A stretch of 64,000 nt of DNA, taken from Vigna angularis. Lineage: Eukaryota > Streptophyta > Magnoliopsida > Fabales > Fabaceae. A model generated the notes under the pieces. The model had not been told where the DNA came from and searched no databases. It worked only from the letters and a program-made list of their open reading frames with translations. Made by a program: the position numbers and the translations under genes. The stretch covers positions 3,980,501 to 4,044,500 of the forward strand of contig NC_068971.1 in NCBI RefSeq assembly GCF_016808095.1. Direction: 5' to 3'. Positions 51,001-63,773 of the stretch are shown here, piece by piece. The first letter of the stretch is position 1. Each line of letters opens with the position of its first letter.

Positions 51001-54000
51001 AAACAAAATGAGCCTTTCATATTGATCTGCTGTGTAGTGTTCACAATGAAGAAGGCAAAATAGAATAGTGTACAGTGACCAAGAATGAAAAAGACCAAAA
51101 GACCAAAAGACAATCCAGAAACTGTCTAACAATTAAAGCTCAAAAACATCGTGTTCAAAATTGCCAGAGTTAGACCAATTGTGACAAGCTTTTATTGTGA
51201 CAATTTGATAACACTTATATTTGCATCTCAAATCATTTGCAAAGTGATCACTTTTAATAAGGTAATATGCTAGCCATGCTATATTATACAAGAAATAAGG
51301 AAGAGAAGAGTATATATGGAAAGAGGAAAACAAAAACAATTTGCAAACCTGGTTGCGATAAATGATGTATCCCAAACAAAAGTAGACTAAGAGAAATGGA
51401 AGTATTAGAGGAGCAAGGATGAAATATGTAACACCAAGAAGATCAAAGAAAAGAATCCTGGGAATTTCACTGTGGTAAGGAATTGATGGTGCCTCAAAAT
51501 CATCTGTGTCGCCATCTCCATAAAAAATTACTTTAATATAGTTGTAAAGAAGTGGAATCAATTGAAAGAGTTCTGATGCTATGTTAGTCCATCCGAATGT
51601 CACAACATATGCTATGAAGAATGAGGCCTGCACCAGACATGAAGTATAAATCATGAACATCTTATGCACAACATATGAAGCAGTTTCCTCACAGCATCAA
51701 CAAATAATCATAAATTTTCATTTGAAGGAAATGTATTCCCTCGATATGGTGAGATCTATAGAAAATATTGCAGAATTTTGTGAGTTGTGAAACAAGTAAT
51801 TGTTCTGACCTGTGCTGGTACAGCTTCAGCTAGTACTCTGGGAAACTCTTTGGGCTCAAGAAAAACCGTCAATCGATAGAAAGCTGACCCTGATAATACA
51901 TTTGCAAAGAAAATGTTCCATATAGTAAACCATAATACTTTAGTGCATGCACTTTTTTGTATTTGACTCCATGATATGTATCCTTGCAAAGATGAAAGCA
52001 TAATCATAATAGGTGGCACAACAGACAGAAACATCTGAAGTATCAGAATGGGAAGGTATCCTGTTATAACTTGGCTGACAACTGCCCTGCAACAAGCAAA
52101 CACAGGAAGCTCTACTTTAGTTGCCATTCCACACTGTTACTGTTTCTCATCCAAAAGTATAACATTGCTGCAACTTACAAGCCGTCAAAGTGGATTCAAA
52201 ATTCTTAAAATTACATAATACATCTAATTCTGCAACTCGGTACACCCACCAATACTGGTTCACCAAATCTACCTATCTAATCCAATTAGCCTGCATATGT
52301 TCTATATTCTATCTCATAAAAACTGCACAAGTAGGAGAAATTAGAAGTACACAGCACAAAAATGAAAATAAGAAATGTATCATTTTCATTTTCCTGTATA
52401 AAACAAGAAAATATAGTTGATGGAAAAAGAAAAAGAATCAAAGAGAGGGAGAGGAATTAGATAACTTCCTTTCCAAGTCAGAGCAAATAATGAAAAACAG
52501 AAAAAAAAAACGCAATAACTCAATACTAGTCAAGCCAACTAACAAAATGCAACCAAAAGCTATGAACAAAATGTAACCCTTCTGAGTATCATTTGAAGAC
52601 CCTCACTTGAAAAACACACAGAAAAGAATCAAGAGGATAGAAAATCAAGTCTTTCCCAAAGATGTGTACTTAAATTGGCCAAAAATAATTCCCATTTCTC
52701 ATGTAATGCAATGCACAAACGTTTATAGATTTGATCTGATTATCTAGTGAGCGTAAGTAGGGAAAGGAAAAGTTTAATGGGTAACATTTCCTACTTACAT
52801 TCTCAATATGTTTTTCAGAGCAGGGAACATGGTTTCCAACTGATCAAGATGGGTAAGACCTTGTACTAGAGCAACTGGGATTAAAAATAGCATTGTAAGA
52901 ACATTGCAGGCAACAAAAGCCACCAGCTTGCTGATCCATCTTCTAATGAATGTGACAGAAAAGAAAGGCCAATAAACATCTTGAGGCTCTGGAGCTTGCT
53001 CAGTAATCCAGTGTGTGGGGTTGACACTTTCTTGAATGTTTAGAGCTATTGCAGCACCAAATCGTGACTTAAATGTGACAAAGGCAGCTGGAACTTCCTT
53101 TTAAATTGAAAATAGTTGTTAAACAAGTGCATATATTATATATTCAATTTAACCATGAAACACTATATCTACTGCTGGATAGAATATTCATATACAAAAG
53201 CTTTTCACAAAGGATATCTACTACTCAACCAATAAGTTAAGGAGAAATCCAAGGTTAATCAAAATCAAAACAAAACCTGATTACATGAATCACATGACTG
53301 ATCTATTTTTACAGGTCTGAGCTTGGCGTTGAGTAATAAATGGGTACATTAAGTCTTATTTGCAATAAAACAAAGAAAAATTCAGTTCGGCATGTGGTTG
53401 AGAGTATTGGAATACATTGTTCCATGCCCAAAACAAATGCATCTTTAATTCTTCTCTTTGGTTTTCTACTTTCTTCTAGAAAACTTACTCAGTTGACTCA
53501 ACTTCTCCCTATATGATGCTAGTTTCTCACACTCCTTTGATTTTCATTCCGTCCACATTACTTTTTTTTTGAGATTTTACTAGTTAAGAGAGACTAAATC
53601 TTAAGGTAGATATTAAACAACCCTTGTGGAAAAAGATTATCACTTTAGTCCTGAAGGTTATTAGTAGACATGATAGATAAATTTACCTTTCCTGCCAACG
53701 AACACTGTTCTATTCTCACATTATCCGCAATGTCTCCTAATGTCTTTTCATAATGATCTAACATATCAACTTTATGGCCAAAAAGTCCCAAACATCCATC
53801 ACGCCTTTGCCGTTGAGGAGTGTTATCTTTATTCTTCAGGTGGGTAAGCCTTTTGTACAGTCTCTCTGCATCTGTCTGTGAGGAATATAGTTTAATCAGA
53901 AGAGTATAATACAGACCTATAGGCAATATTAAAAAAAATAATTGAAGTTAGATACAACTATACATTTCTAAGAGCATACACACTTTGGTTGCCTATTCCA

Positions 54001-56347
54001 ATTGAAGATCTCTAAGAAGTTCAAAACTTTACAGTAAAAAATATTTAAATCCAAACCCACCACCATCCCTCTGCCTCCAAAAAGAGAGAATTTTTGGCCT
54101 ATATGTGGCTTTGAACTCATTGGTGTTCACAAGAAGTTTAAAATGGTATGAACTCATTAGCTGTTCTTTTTATCTGTTTTTTCTGTTCTATTGTTTTCTT
54201 TTAGTAGGAACGTTCCTTATTTCCTACCATCTTATTTCTTTTCTCTTAACGGATTGTAGATATTGAGAATACATATATAGGATCAAGAATTTGAGGCACT
54301 ATAACCTATGTAGTACGGATACTAACATGGACATTGGACACAGACACTTTGACATAACACGCCGATATGTGTCGGACACGGGGTGGTGCATCCGAGCTTC
54401 ATCGACTATAACAGAAAACTAAAAAAAGGAAAAATTAAGCAACTGTCAAGAGAAAATATTTAAACCAACTGAAACTCGATGAAACTGCTTACAATTAGAA
54501 TTTGAAGTTTACTGCTTCTACGAACAACCTCATGTGAATGATAAGTAGAAGGATGATATTCCTGGAAGAACTGCTCAACAATATCGGTGCAATTGCTTCC
54601 AACTGGAACAGGAATACCTCTTACTAATATACTAAAGTGATGAGGCTCATGCTTGGATGAATAGAAACAAGCAATTCTTTTTGATGAAATATACTCATAC
54701 TCCTGAATATGGAAAAAGCATCAAGCATGAAATTCAATCACTATCTTTTGTCATTTAGCAAAACTGGAAAAATCTTGTGAATTTACAAAACAATTTGAAC
54801 AAAAACTACTTACATAATAGAGAAGAATGCAGACAACTCCAGTGAAGACATATGCGGCACAAAAGTGGATCCATAACCTTGCGAAAGGCCAAATCTAGCG
54901 ATCAGAGTTACCATGTTATGATATAGATAAAAAGTCATTAACACTCGTGAGGAAATCTTTTCATTCTCACAAATGGTGTAATTACAACAAACAAATAGAT
55001 TTTTGTCCTAAGTGCTAGGATGGACTTGCATATTTTGGGAAGAAAAATGGTAATTAAAATCCAAAACTAGCCAATATAAATGCATGACAGTTTGTAAATC
55101 AGTCGTGATCAGAACTTCCTCTTCCATTCATACAAGGAACATAGTAATAAGATAGAGATTTGAAACCACAATGGTATACCTTTAATGAAGAAATGAAAAA
55201 GGGAATGAGAGGCTAACTACTGAATGCAGCCAGCAATGTCGTTCAATAACATAAAAATATTCACAGAAATGGAGAGGTGAACCATCTAGTAATATGTCAT
55301 AATACTACATGATAAAAGCATTAAAATGTAATAAGGATGACACTGACATACCTAGAAGTTTTCCCCTTCCAGCGTTTAGTCATAATATGAATGGATCAAT
55401 CCCAATTTCTTATAAAGATTTCTTTCTAACACTTTATAGCTAAAACAAATTTAATAAATAAATAATCAAGGCCCAAATTAGAGGAGAAAAGCATCTTGAT
55501 CAATAATATTCACCTGTTTGAACCATTGTTAACATTAGAAATGCTGAAGGAATCCAAAGACTTGTTTTGAAAATCAGAGTTATCACGAAGCTGACTCCCC
55601 ATACAATTAATTGGAAGAAGAATGAGTAGCCCCACAATTCCACCAAAAGTAAATATTTTAAAACTGCACAATATACGAAGAGGAAAAACATTAGTAAGCA
55701 AAAAAAAGTGATCCCTTGAAAAAAAAACAACATGGTGACAGAAAATTGAAACACCAATATATATTTTAAAGAAATGTTGATATAAAAGTAGTCAGAGACA
55801 CAATGATCACTAATAAAATTTAGTCTGAGTTAACTAATGAATACACATTTGAATCAAATTTACTACAACAATGGGAATCCAGTTCAGATGCAGAAACCAC
55901 ATATACATATTTTTACCTTTATGTATAATCATAGATAAGTTACACTCATGATGTAGGAATGTCCATCAAAATTAGTGAAAGAGGTTTCATTAGCCAATAT
56001 AATGAGTTTTAACACAATGACATGATAGTTCTTTAAATCTAGAATCCATTGAATAATTTAAATCACCTGAAGACAAATATGCGCATAAAGACAAAAGCGT
56101 TTAAGCCTGCAGTTGATAAAAATTCTTCTTCAGAGGTCTCCCAGGCATTTCTCACCCAATCAGTAGTAGCTAATAAACGTTCCAAGTTAGATTGACCACC
56201 CTCTTCACGTTTTCTTTCAGAAACTAAGCGTGGAGCATAGACGATAAGATTACAAGGTTGTTTTCTCAATATAGAGTAGAGGGTGAAAAATATAAAACAT
56301 AGCCCAAGGTTAATTCCAACTGAAGTTAGAAGAGCAGAAAGAATCAT
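48003..56347 (-). CDS. HYP1: OSCA/CSC1-like ion channel (HYP1 type), ten coding exons
   Basis: Coding exons in transcript order: 56067-56347, 55514-55663, 54814-54877, 54493-54702, 53687-53875, 52799-53097, 51810-52086, 51349-51627, 50378-50611 and 48003-48167 total 2148 nt (715 aa), the usual size for hypothetical protein 1 (HYP1). OSCA/CSC1 proteins are hyperosmolality- or stretch-gated calcium-permeable channels of plasma or inner membranes. The N-terminal helix ([18 protein letters not shown]) and LERLL linker come first, then two helices, a cytosolic domain around residues 166-330, and the seven-helix DUF221 core from about 345 to 660 ([42 protein letters not shown]). The first ATG of the exon is 56347. 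Acceptors of exons 3 and 6 are AAG rather than CAG. The last intron (48168-50377) contains a retroelement and an exon 9 fragment. Confidence 0.93.
48334..48403 (-). pseudogene. Partial copy of OSCA exon 9 next to the retroelement
   Basis: About 70 bp match exon 9 at 50426-50512 in the same orientation, with a 16-bp internal deletion and a few substitutions. On the minus strand the fragment reads [16 protein letters not shown] in frame. It ends at CCAATTAC, exactly where the LTR starts. The parent exon continues there with other sequence, so the join is an abrupt breakpoint. Confidence 0.85.
48404..50131 (-). mobile_element. Degenerate copia-like element with gag remnants only
   Basis: Two similar LTRs flank it: 48404-48646 and 49885-50131. 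Just inside the right LTR is CTCTGATGCCAA (49871-49882), which reads TTGGCATCAGAG on the minus strand, a tRNA-Met-type primer site. Internal minus-strand frames show copia gag fragments: a start region with [17 protein letters not shown] (about 49750) and a UBN2-like segment ([32 protein letters not shown], near 49380-49600). Protease and polymerase are absent. LTR ends and target duplications are eroded: the left LTR lacks its last bases and the right LTR's outer end is altered. The left inner part has internal tandem duplications (48569-48960). Confidence 0.82.
48569..48980. repeat. Tandem duplications at the inner edge of the left LTR
   Basis: A unit with CACTCCTAACCTTTGCAATC through the LTR end and polypurine region occurs at about 48569 and again at about 48786. 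A second unit of about 45 bp, TTTCTTTTGTCTTTCATC onward, is repeated at about 48887 and 48932. These look like slippage or template-switch products in the degenerate element. Confidence 0.75.
54290..54415. repeat. Palindromic tract with ACAC-GTGTCGGACACG in the OSCA intron
   Basis: Within the OSCA intron between coding exons 4 and 5, GGACATTGGACACAGACAC and GTGTCGGACACGGGGT form a short self-complementary tract. It is GC-richer than its surroundings. Similar CGGACACG repeats are common in legume genomes, but I cannot assign a family. Confidence 0.4.
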
Positions 56348-57032
56348 TATTGAAATCTGCTTCAAAACCAGCAGATCAACTCTGTGCAACTGACAACACA
56401 ACAGCAGTCCTGACTCCTGAAATCAAATAAATGGAACTCTCAATAGTCTCTTTGAACAAATCCAATCTGGCAAAGTGAAATACAGGAGGACAAAATCACC
56501 TCAAAAAATAAGCACAAAAGAAAAACTTTCACTTAGAAAAAAATTTAAGAAAATTGGCCATTCAAATGCACTATGAGCTGGAGGATATTGAGCTTTCCAC
56601 ACAAAACTCGGTGATCGGAAATATTCTTATCACAATGTATATAATTTTGCCTTTCAGTAAATCTAGAATGGCTGTCGTTAAGAAGCTGACATTCTCAGTC
56701 TTCGTATGTTATACATTGAGGATAAATAAAGTGCATTTTCTTTCTGCTGTCAACACTTAGATAGTGGAAAACGTTATGATGGTATAGCTGAAGTTTTGGA
56801 CTTTCAAAAGTTAAGTATTATATAGCCTTGATGTTTATACTAATGTTTGGTGATCTCATGTAAGCTAATTATGCAAGGTCAAAATAGAGTGTATAAGTGG
56901 AGGGAAACCTTCTCCTCTACTCAAATTCAACTAATATTCTTATATTGTTTCAGCCAGTAAAAACAACATCACAATAACACAACCATAACAACAACAATAT
57001 TAACATAAACTCAATGTCTCAAGGTTTTGGAT

Positions 57033-57064
<32 letters not shown>

Positions 57065-57710
57065 CACCGCCAATGCAATGGACTGGTTAATAAACTTTAC
57101 TGGTATCTTGCACACAATCGTAAGTTGAAAATCTAGAAACAAAAACTTGAGACATTCTAAGTCTACGCAAACACAGTGAGCATTATAGGTTACCTTGCCC
57201 CAAGAAGCAAGTTCATCATTTCACAAACCCCAAGCGCTCCATTAAGGCTAGAAATCTTTGTCAAATGCAGTCTTAAAAACTTTCTATCAGTTTACGCGTC
57301 AATTAATTCAACATGAAGGTAGAACAGTATATGGTTGATACAAGATAGGGGCTTCAGATTTCAAAGGGTCTGTTAGATATATTAAAGTATTACAAAACAG
57401 ATCTACATCAAAAACATCTTTTTGTACAATTTCTAACAGGACTTCCTATAACCATACATCATGCAAGGATATGTTGCTTTACAAATTTTTGTTAGATATG
57501 ATAACCAATTAGGTAGATTTCACAATAAAACAAAGATATTATATAATATATAGCCCAAATGATAGAAATTAAAGAGTTTGTGGAAAGAGAGAAACCTGGA
57601 TAGGAAGCAAAAGAGAGAAGCATCACTGAGTACAGTTGCGGGAAAGATTCATGATAAAAAAATTCATGATACAAATGCAAGGAAGGAATTTGTGTGTATG
57701 TGAATATGAA
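56348..57710 (-). other. 5' untranslated exons and leader intron of the OSCA gene
   Basis: The ATG exon extends 5' to an acceptor TTTCAG|GAGTCAGG at 56418. Upstream a leader exon ends at donor TATCCAG|GTTTCTC (exon edge 57597). The intervening intron is about 1.2 kb and contains a CA/TA microsatellite. The transcription start is probably near 57700 but is not fixed. Confidence 0.55.
57033..57064. repeat. Compound (CA)n(TA)n microsatellite
   Basis: A CA run merges into a TA run within the leader intron of the OSCA gene. About 32 bp. Confidence 0.95.
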
Positions 57711-59160
57711 CAACAACAGCAACAATATGGTACCCAAAGAAAAACAAAATAAACTACCGATCAAGTTTATTCTCCCGCCTTTTTTGGTGGCCAACATGAA
57801 ACTCTACGTACATCCACGTGTCAATGCCTGGTTTGTTTGTTTCTGTTGGTTTCATGTATTTTTCTTGAACCCAAATGAGCATTGTTTCGATGCCTTCGAG
57901 ATTGCGTGTTCACGAGGAAATGCGAAAGTTCCTTAAAGCCATGGTAGTGGACAATAGTGTTTTTGGAATAAGTTTAATATAAATTTTAATTATCTTGTTT
58001 AGTACATTTTAAATGCCAATTTAGACTAAATCTACTAGTTACATCTTGCACTCTTTGGGACCTCAATGGATATAATGCTATGATAATCTATAATGTCATA
58101 TGGAATGCATATGTTAATCCTAAAGCAAGTTTATATTACTCCAAAAATAGATCTTTTGAAAATATGTGGATTTAAAAAAAATAGTAATAAATGAGATTTA
58201 AAATACATGAAATATACATAGATTCATAATTTGAGAAATTATTCTAGGAACAAGTTGAATGTGATATTTAAGATTATACCGTCACTTCCTACAAATTTGT
58301 ATGTATAATATTCAAAGAAGGCAGTTGAAGGGTAAAATTAATTTACCATAATATCCAGTTGATAAATAACTAAGTTTCTTCAAAATAGTTTGATTATTAT
58401 TAGCTACGTGCATTTAAGGATTTTTGCTAAGACAAAAAAATATATTTTAATTTGTTACATATTTAAAGAAATTAACCTTTAATTATAATTTTTTTCTTAA
58501 TTAACATTTTGGTCCTATTTGTGAGGTTTATTAAATGTGATTTGTTTTTTCAATTCAGTTGTTATTTTATTTAAAAGAATTTAATGTGGTTCTTCTATTT
58601 TTTTTTCTTTTTTTTTCTTCTTTCACTTTTCTCCATCATTCACCTCTCTTTTCTTCTTTCTCCTTCTCTTAAGGTTTCTTTAAGATTTTTCTCTTCTCCT
58701 TTCTCTATATCGGGCAAGTGTATGCTTGTTTGTAAATAAAATAGAAATAGAGTTAAAAAAAATTATAATTAAGAGTCATAATAATTAATTATGCTTAATC
58801 CTTTTATGAAAAAAGAAAACATGTAAATTGATTCTAGGACGATAATGTCGGAACAACTCTCACGATTGATTATTATAAATATCAGTTGTTTATTTAAAGT
58901 TTTACAAAAGATGACGATGAAAATTCTCTCCAAAGCATAACCACTTTCTTTAAGTCAAGATAACGGTTGAAATAATAATACTTTAATATTCAACAACAAC
59001 AGTAATAATTTAACAATAAATAAGAATAATAAACCCATCAATTTGGTGTCACACAGATATCATACCATGGCACATGTTATCTACACAAGTGTCCACGTAA
59101 ACAATCCACGTCAGCCCCCACACAAAATACATGCAGAGCTGCCACATCATCATCGTCCTC
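57711..59160. promoter_or_regulatory. Shared upstream region of the divergent OSCA and VTI1 genes
   Basis: A head-to-head promoter region of about 1.4 kb. A palindromic G-box CCACGTGTC lies at 57814-57822, about 100 bp upstream of the presumed OSCA start. ACGT cores GTCCACGTAAAC and TCCACGTCAGC lie at about 59090-59115, just upstream of the VTI1 TATA. The middle is AT-rich with a pyrimidine-rich stretch near 58590-58710. No gene is seen. Confidence 0.55.
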
Positions 59161-59169
59161 TTCCCCTAC

Positions 59170-59176
59170 ATAAATA
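59170..59176 (+). promoter_or_regulatory. TATA-like box of the VTI1 gene
   Basis: ATAAATA about 30-40 bp upstream of the presumed leader. The leader exon ends at donor TTTCAG|GTAACC (59245). A leader intron of about 155 bp ends at GTTGAAG (59400), three bases before the ATG. Confidence 0.55.
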
Positions 59177-59403
59177 ACCTTCTTCTTTTGTCATAAACCA
59201 AGACACTGTTCCTTATTTTTGCGACATTTTCGACTCAAATTTCAGGTAACCTCTGCATGCATCCTCCATATCTTGTTCAGTCTAGTTAAGTAATTATTAG
59301 TTTTTTTTTTTACTGGAAGGTATCAGAAGGTTCTGAATTCTGCTTTTGTTTTCCAAATTGGAAAATTTTGGATAACACTGAAATTTGATTGTTGTTGAAG
59401 ACA

Positions 59404-61365
59404 ATGAATGGTGAGTTTGAGGGGTACGAGCGCAAATACTGCCACCTTTCTGCAAAACTATCAAAAGCATGCGTTGAAGCTGCTGCTATTAATGGAGGTA
59501 CTCAAGATTGCTTTTCATCTTTGCTACTTTGATTACGTATTGTCAAAGTACAATCTCTGTATCTGTCGGCATGATATTTTCAAATTCAACTCAAATTTAA
59601 GTAATTGGCTTTAGAGAAAATTAAATTACAAATATATTTACTTTGTGGATCTTTTTTTTGGTAAAGATTTCTATTAGTGTGCTTTAACTATTATGATGAG
59701 TAAAAAAAAGTGATTATTTAAGTATGATATCAATCTGAGTCTTGTAAGATGAAGAAGAAGAGATCTCCATTAAAGATCCACAGTTAACCTCTTTGATGGA
59801 AGAAGTTTCATTGAAAAATGAAACCACACTTCACTTACTTAAGTGATAATAAAAATCAAAGAAGGTTCCACATTCTAACATATGAAGTCTTAAAATTAAT
59901 CATTTTGTCTCTTTCACTGCACTTATAGTCTTGCTTTTGGATAATATATCTTCCTGCTGACTTGGATGGTAGCATTATCTTCAAGTCTTTCACCTTAGAT
60001 TTGTTAAATGTTTATTTTCTTAAATTGGTGCTTATAATGTGTTAAAAAGTCATTCACGTTATATACACACATATACATATTATATAATAGAGATTTTTTT
60101 AAATTTGTATATTTCTGTTCAATTTGCAGAGCTAAAGAAACAAAAAGTTTCAGAAATAACGGAGGGAATTGAGGAGGCAGAAGTTATGGTTGGTAAAGCT
60201 TTTTATTTTTTTGGTTGGTAAAGCTTCTTTTATTTCCTCTGTATTCTGGCTTTCTGATGTGTGGGTGCTTATGAATTTGTAGATTCGAAAAATGGACCTT
60301 GAGGCAAGAAGTTTCCAGTCAGACTTTAAGGCTGTGCTTCTTGCTAAGGTGAGGGAGTACAAAGCAGATCTAAACTACATAAAAAGAGAAATGAAGAAAA
60401 TTGTATCTGGTGTGATAAACCCTTCTGCACGGGATGAGTTGTTAGAATCGAACATGGCAAATGTTATGAAGGTATATTCTTAAGTTAACATCTTTTACTG
60501 ATGTTAAAGGGCAATCCACTGTCCTGTTTAACCAAGGCAACAATTCGGTCCTCCTTATCCTTAGTGGTTACATCAATTTTTTTTTGTCATCTTTACAGAA
60601 AAATGGTGATATTTTCAGTCCTTGAGTGGAAAATAACATTTTAACTGGTTGATAAGTGATAGTAGATGTTGTGATTGATTAAAGGGATTCAATCTGAACA
60701 CTCATGTTCATTGGAACGACGCCGCGAATCTGATACTTATTGCTGCTATGATTACAATAGGCATCAGCTGATCATAGAGAAAGATTAATGACGTCAACAG
60801 AAAGGTTGAACAAGTCTAGTGACGGAATCAAGGACAGTGGAAGAACAATGTTGGAGACAGAAGATCTGGGAGTTATGATTCTTCAAGATCTGCATTCCCA
60901 GAGACAAGCTCTGCTGCATGCACATGACACGGTAACTCTCTCCTGCTTTAACTTTTTTTGTGTTTTCTTTTAGTTACAAGATGCTTTTCAATATTAACTT
61001 TCATGTAGTGGTTAATTACTTTGGTATGCAGCATTTATTTGGGTTGTACCCTTTAGACTTTTGAGTATTGCGAGACATCGCTTGTCAGAATTTACATACT
61101 TGCCAGCTCTAATGCACACATATGTAGACTGTGCGTTCCAGGTCTTTTATTAACTTTCTGCATAGAGGTTTTATATTTGCACGTTAGCTACTGATGGCTA
61201 TTTTCCCTCATGCAGCTTCATGGAGTGGATGATAACGTAGGCAAGAGCAAGAAAATATTGTCTAACATATCAACAATGATGAACAGGAACAAGTGGATTT
61301 TCATCACCGTTGTTGTGGTCCTGATAGTTGTTATCACCTTGATTCTGTATTTCAAGCTTTCTTAA
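59404..61365 (+). CDS. VTI1: VTI1-type Qb-SNARE (vesicle transport v-SNARE)
   Basis: Exons 59404-59497, 60130-60188, 60283-60471, 60761-60931 and 61216-61365 total 663 nt (220 aa), the size of Arabidopsis VTI11. The N-terminal half is the three-helix V-SNARE_N domain (FEGYERKYCHLSAKLSKAC, then LDARSF-like LEARSFQSDFK at about 56-66). The SNARE helix covers about 125-190 (LQDLHSQRQALLHAHDTLHG) with the likely zero-layer Gln161. A C-terminal tail anchor follows (KWIFITVVVVLIVV, about 197-217) and ends FKLS. These proteins pair with syntaxins for traffic between Golgi, prevacuolar compartment and vacuole. All junctions are GT..AG in phase. Which VTI1 paralogue (VTI11, 12 or 13 type) it is cannot be settled here. 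Confidence 0.95.
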
Positions 61366-62149
61366 TAGCCACTACCAGACCATTACTCTTTTGATCATAG
61401 ACAAAATGCATTCTCAATTTTCTATTACAAGTATATTGACACTGGTAACTAATGAACCTAACATTAGTTGTAGAATGACACCTTTAGGAAATGAGAAACT
61501 CCAAGAAAGGTGTTTCCCTTTGCTTCCTCGATTAATAAATGTGTTCTACTCCAGCTTTTTGTTTGTTACCAACAGAATTGTGAAAAATAATGAAGTTATT
61601 TCCACCAACTTTCCTATTTTACAGCTTAATAATACAACTAGACATTATTACTTTGTGCTATTTAATTTGAGCCGAACAAGTAAAATAAGATGGAACAAAT
61701 TAAAAAATTATCATGTATCAACTGATTAAAACTAACTGCAAATCAAGTTAAACCTTGCTAACTCAAATAGTACTTCATCCACCCAATGTACTGACCAGAT
61801 AATCTTCCAAACTCAAATAACCGTTATGTGTGCTTATTTTGAATTGATTTTGCAAAATATTTAAAAATCAACTCAATTTTAGTCCCAAGAACGAATTTCT
61901 ACAATGGCAGACACTAAATCACATCTATATTTTGGATATGTAGGACTATTCTATTTATTACACATTCATAAAAAGTTTTAATGAAGGAAATATAACCTCG
62001 TGGGAGATTTCATACGGAAAACGCATCATCTATCACGTCACAGGGATGCAAACAAGGCATATTTTCTTAAGCGAACAAACACAATATTTTATGCTTGTAA
62101 ACTATGTATGGCTGTTTGGAACATTCTCATCAAGGGTCCTCACTAATGT
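61366..62149. other. Convergent 3' flanks of VTI1 and the pectinesterase gene
   Basis: AT-rich with no recognisable coding domain. It should hold the 3' untranslated ends of both genes. A plus-strand frame at 61391-61729 shows no domain and looks like chance. Confidence 0.6.
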
Positions 62150-63773
62150 TCATGCAGAATACGGAATTCTAAGGGCCATCCTTTGAGCAAGCCAAGGTTT
62201 CTCTGGTTCTGGATCGATGAAAGGATGCGTGACGAACTGCTTAGCTTCTTCATCCAACAATTCTCTACACCATGTTACTCGCTTCGATGGACAGCAACCA
62301 GGTCCAAAACACCTACAGTTATGATAAAATTACTTCAGACTTCAACTCAGCAAGCACATTTTGCATTTAAGGCAAGTAAAAAATGTTTCCATCAGCATAT
62401 TCATGGTGTCAGCATAACACATCATAATCTTTATTCAAATCAAACTCCTTAACATGAACAGTTCAGTAGCTCAGTATGAGATTTCTACTTTATAACTGTT
62501 GCAGAATTCTAGAGCTGTTTGATACGCTGCAAAGCATAAACAATGTAAAATGGAATGTGACATGAGCTACCTGTATTCATAAAAGCAAGCACTTCTCTCG
62601 TTCTCCATGTTCCCCCAGTTATCCCAGCCAACATGTCTTATACACTGATCCATGTAAGTGTATGCAAAGACCACCCTTCCAAAAGGGCCCCACGGTCGTC
62701 CAAGATATGCATACGATTTTCCTCCATTACCCGTGATAATGCATCTGCAATGGCACCAAAGACCACTCGGGTAAAATACTTAGGAACCAAATTTTACTTG
62801 TGTGTGGGTGTGTATGTTTGCACAGTAACCAATAATTTTAGAAGGCTTAAAAGTGAATGCACAAGTTAGTATTGTTTGATCGTGAAGAATTTGTCAAATG
62901 GTGACTAACAAGACATCAATGACCATGTCTTTCACGAGGGTCTATCTCCTTAGGTTTAAGATTTTAAAAGGAATGGTTTAACTCATAAGGTTTAAGTTGT
63001 CCTTTTAAGCATTTTAACTCATAAGTCAGTATCATTTCTGCCTTGTTGTTTCTATAAATCTACGTAACTGCGTTCTGCTGTTAAAGGTTGGAAGTCCTTT
63101 GAGACTTGGAACTTTACTCTATGAATACTTATTATGAACTATGATATTAATATATTTCAAGTTCCCATATTTCTTTTACAATGGGTTTACAAATGAAATC
63201 ATGCATGGCCAGTACTTTTTGTAAATCATTGGTTGTAGATATATGACCCTAATCCCATCACCAGATTTACCATTTCCAAAACTATTTCCCCGAGAGTAGA
63301 GCCCAGGGTCAGTGTTGTTAGTGATTAAGGATGATACAATCGTTTCATATCATTTATTCACACGTGCAAGGTAAAGATAGTACAATAAGAGAAACTCGTT
63401 CATGCTAGCTTGCCATGGGTAGAGAATGAATTCTAGTAGTTTTGTATGGAGATTAGATATTAAAATTACACTTAGATAAGAACTAACTCCTTCCTCAGTG
63501 GACAACTTAAGAACTTATAGAGACTAAAGCACAGTGATAGGGCGTATATAAGATTGTTGAAACTGGAAAGTAATCAGTTACACACCTTAAGAATACATAA
63601 CCAGTTGTTTCCTGTGATGATTTTCTGCTCTGTGCAGTTATGAAGCCCTCAGACTTGCAGTGGATATGACAATGCTCCAAAAGTGCAGTGCCATTGCCAA
63701 AGATGAAGTCCACACTTCCTTCAATGTAACAATCTTTCAAATATTGTTTACCGTAATGTAAGTACAATGTGTC
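62150..63773 (-). CDS. Pectin methylesterase (pectinesterase), C-terminal part
   Basis: Three exons in transcript order, 63586-63773, 62571-62744 and 62150-62312, total 525 nt (174 aa plus stop). Upstream exons lie beyond the right edge. The first visible exon begins at the Asp of the QDTLY motif and carries the signature IEGSVDFIFGN with the nucleophile Asp. The next has GRPWGPFGRVVF with the conserved Arg, and WDNWGNMENER. The last has CFGPGC and CRELLDEEA. The enzyme removes methyl esters from cell-wall homogalacturonan, giving methanol and acidic pectin. The ending (KPWLAQRM.. PYSA) resembles PME31-like type I-independent enzymes without a pro-domain, but the N-terminus is not visible, so that assignment is tentative. 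Confidence 0.92.

Noticed and set aside
56348..56401. N-terminal extension of the OSCA protein
   Set aside because: The frame continues upstream but without an ATG; the first ATG is at 56347 and matches the family start.
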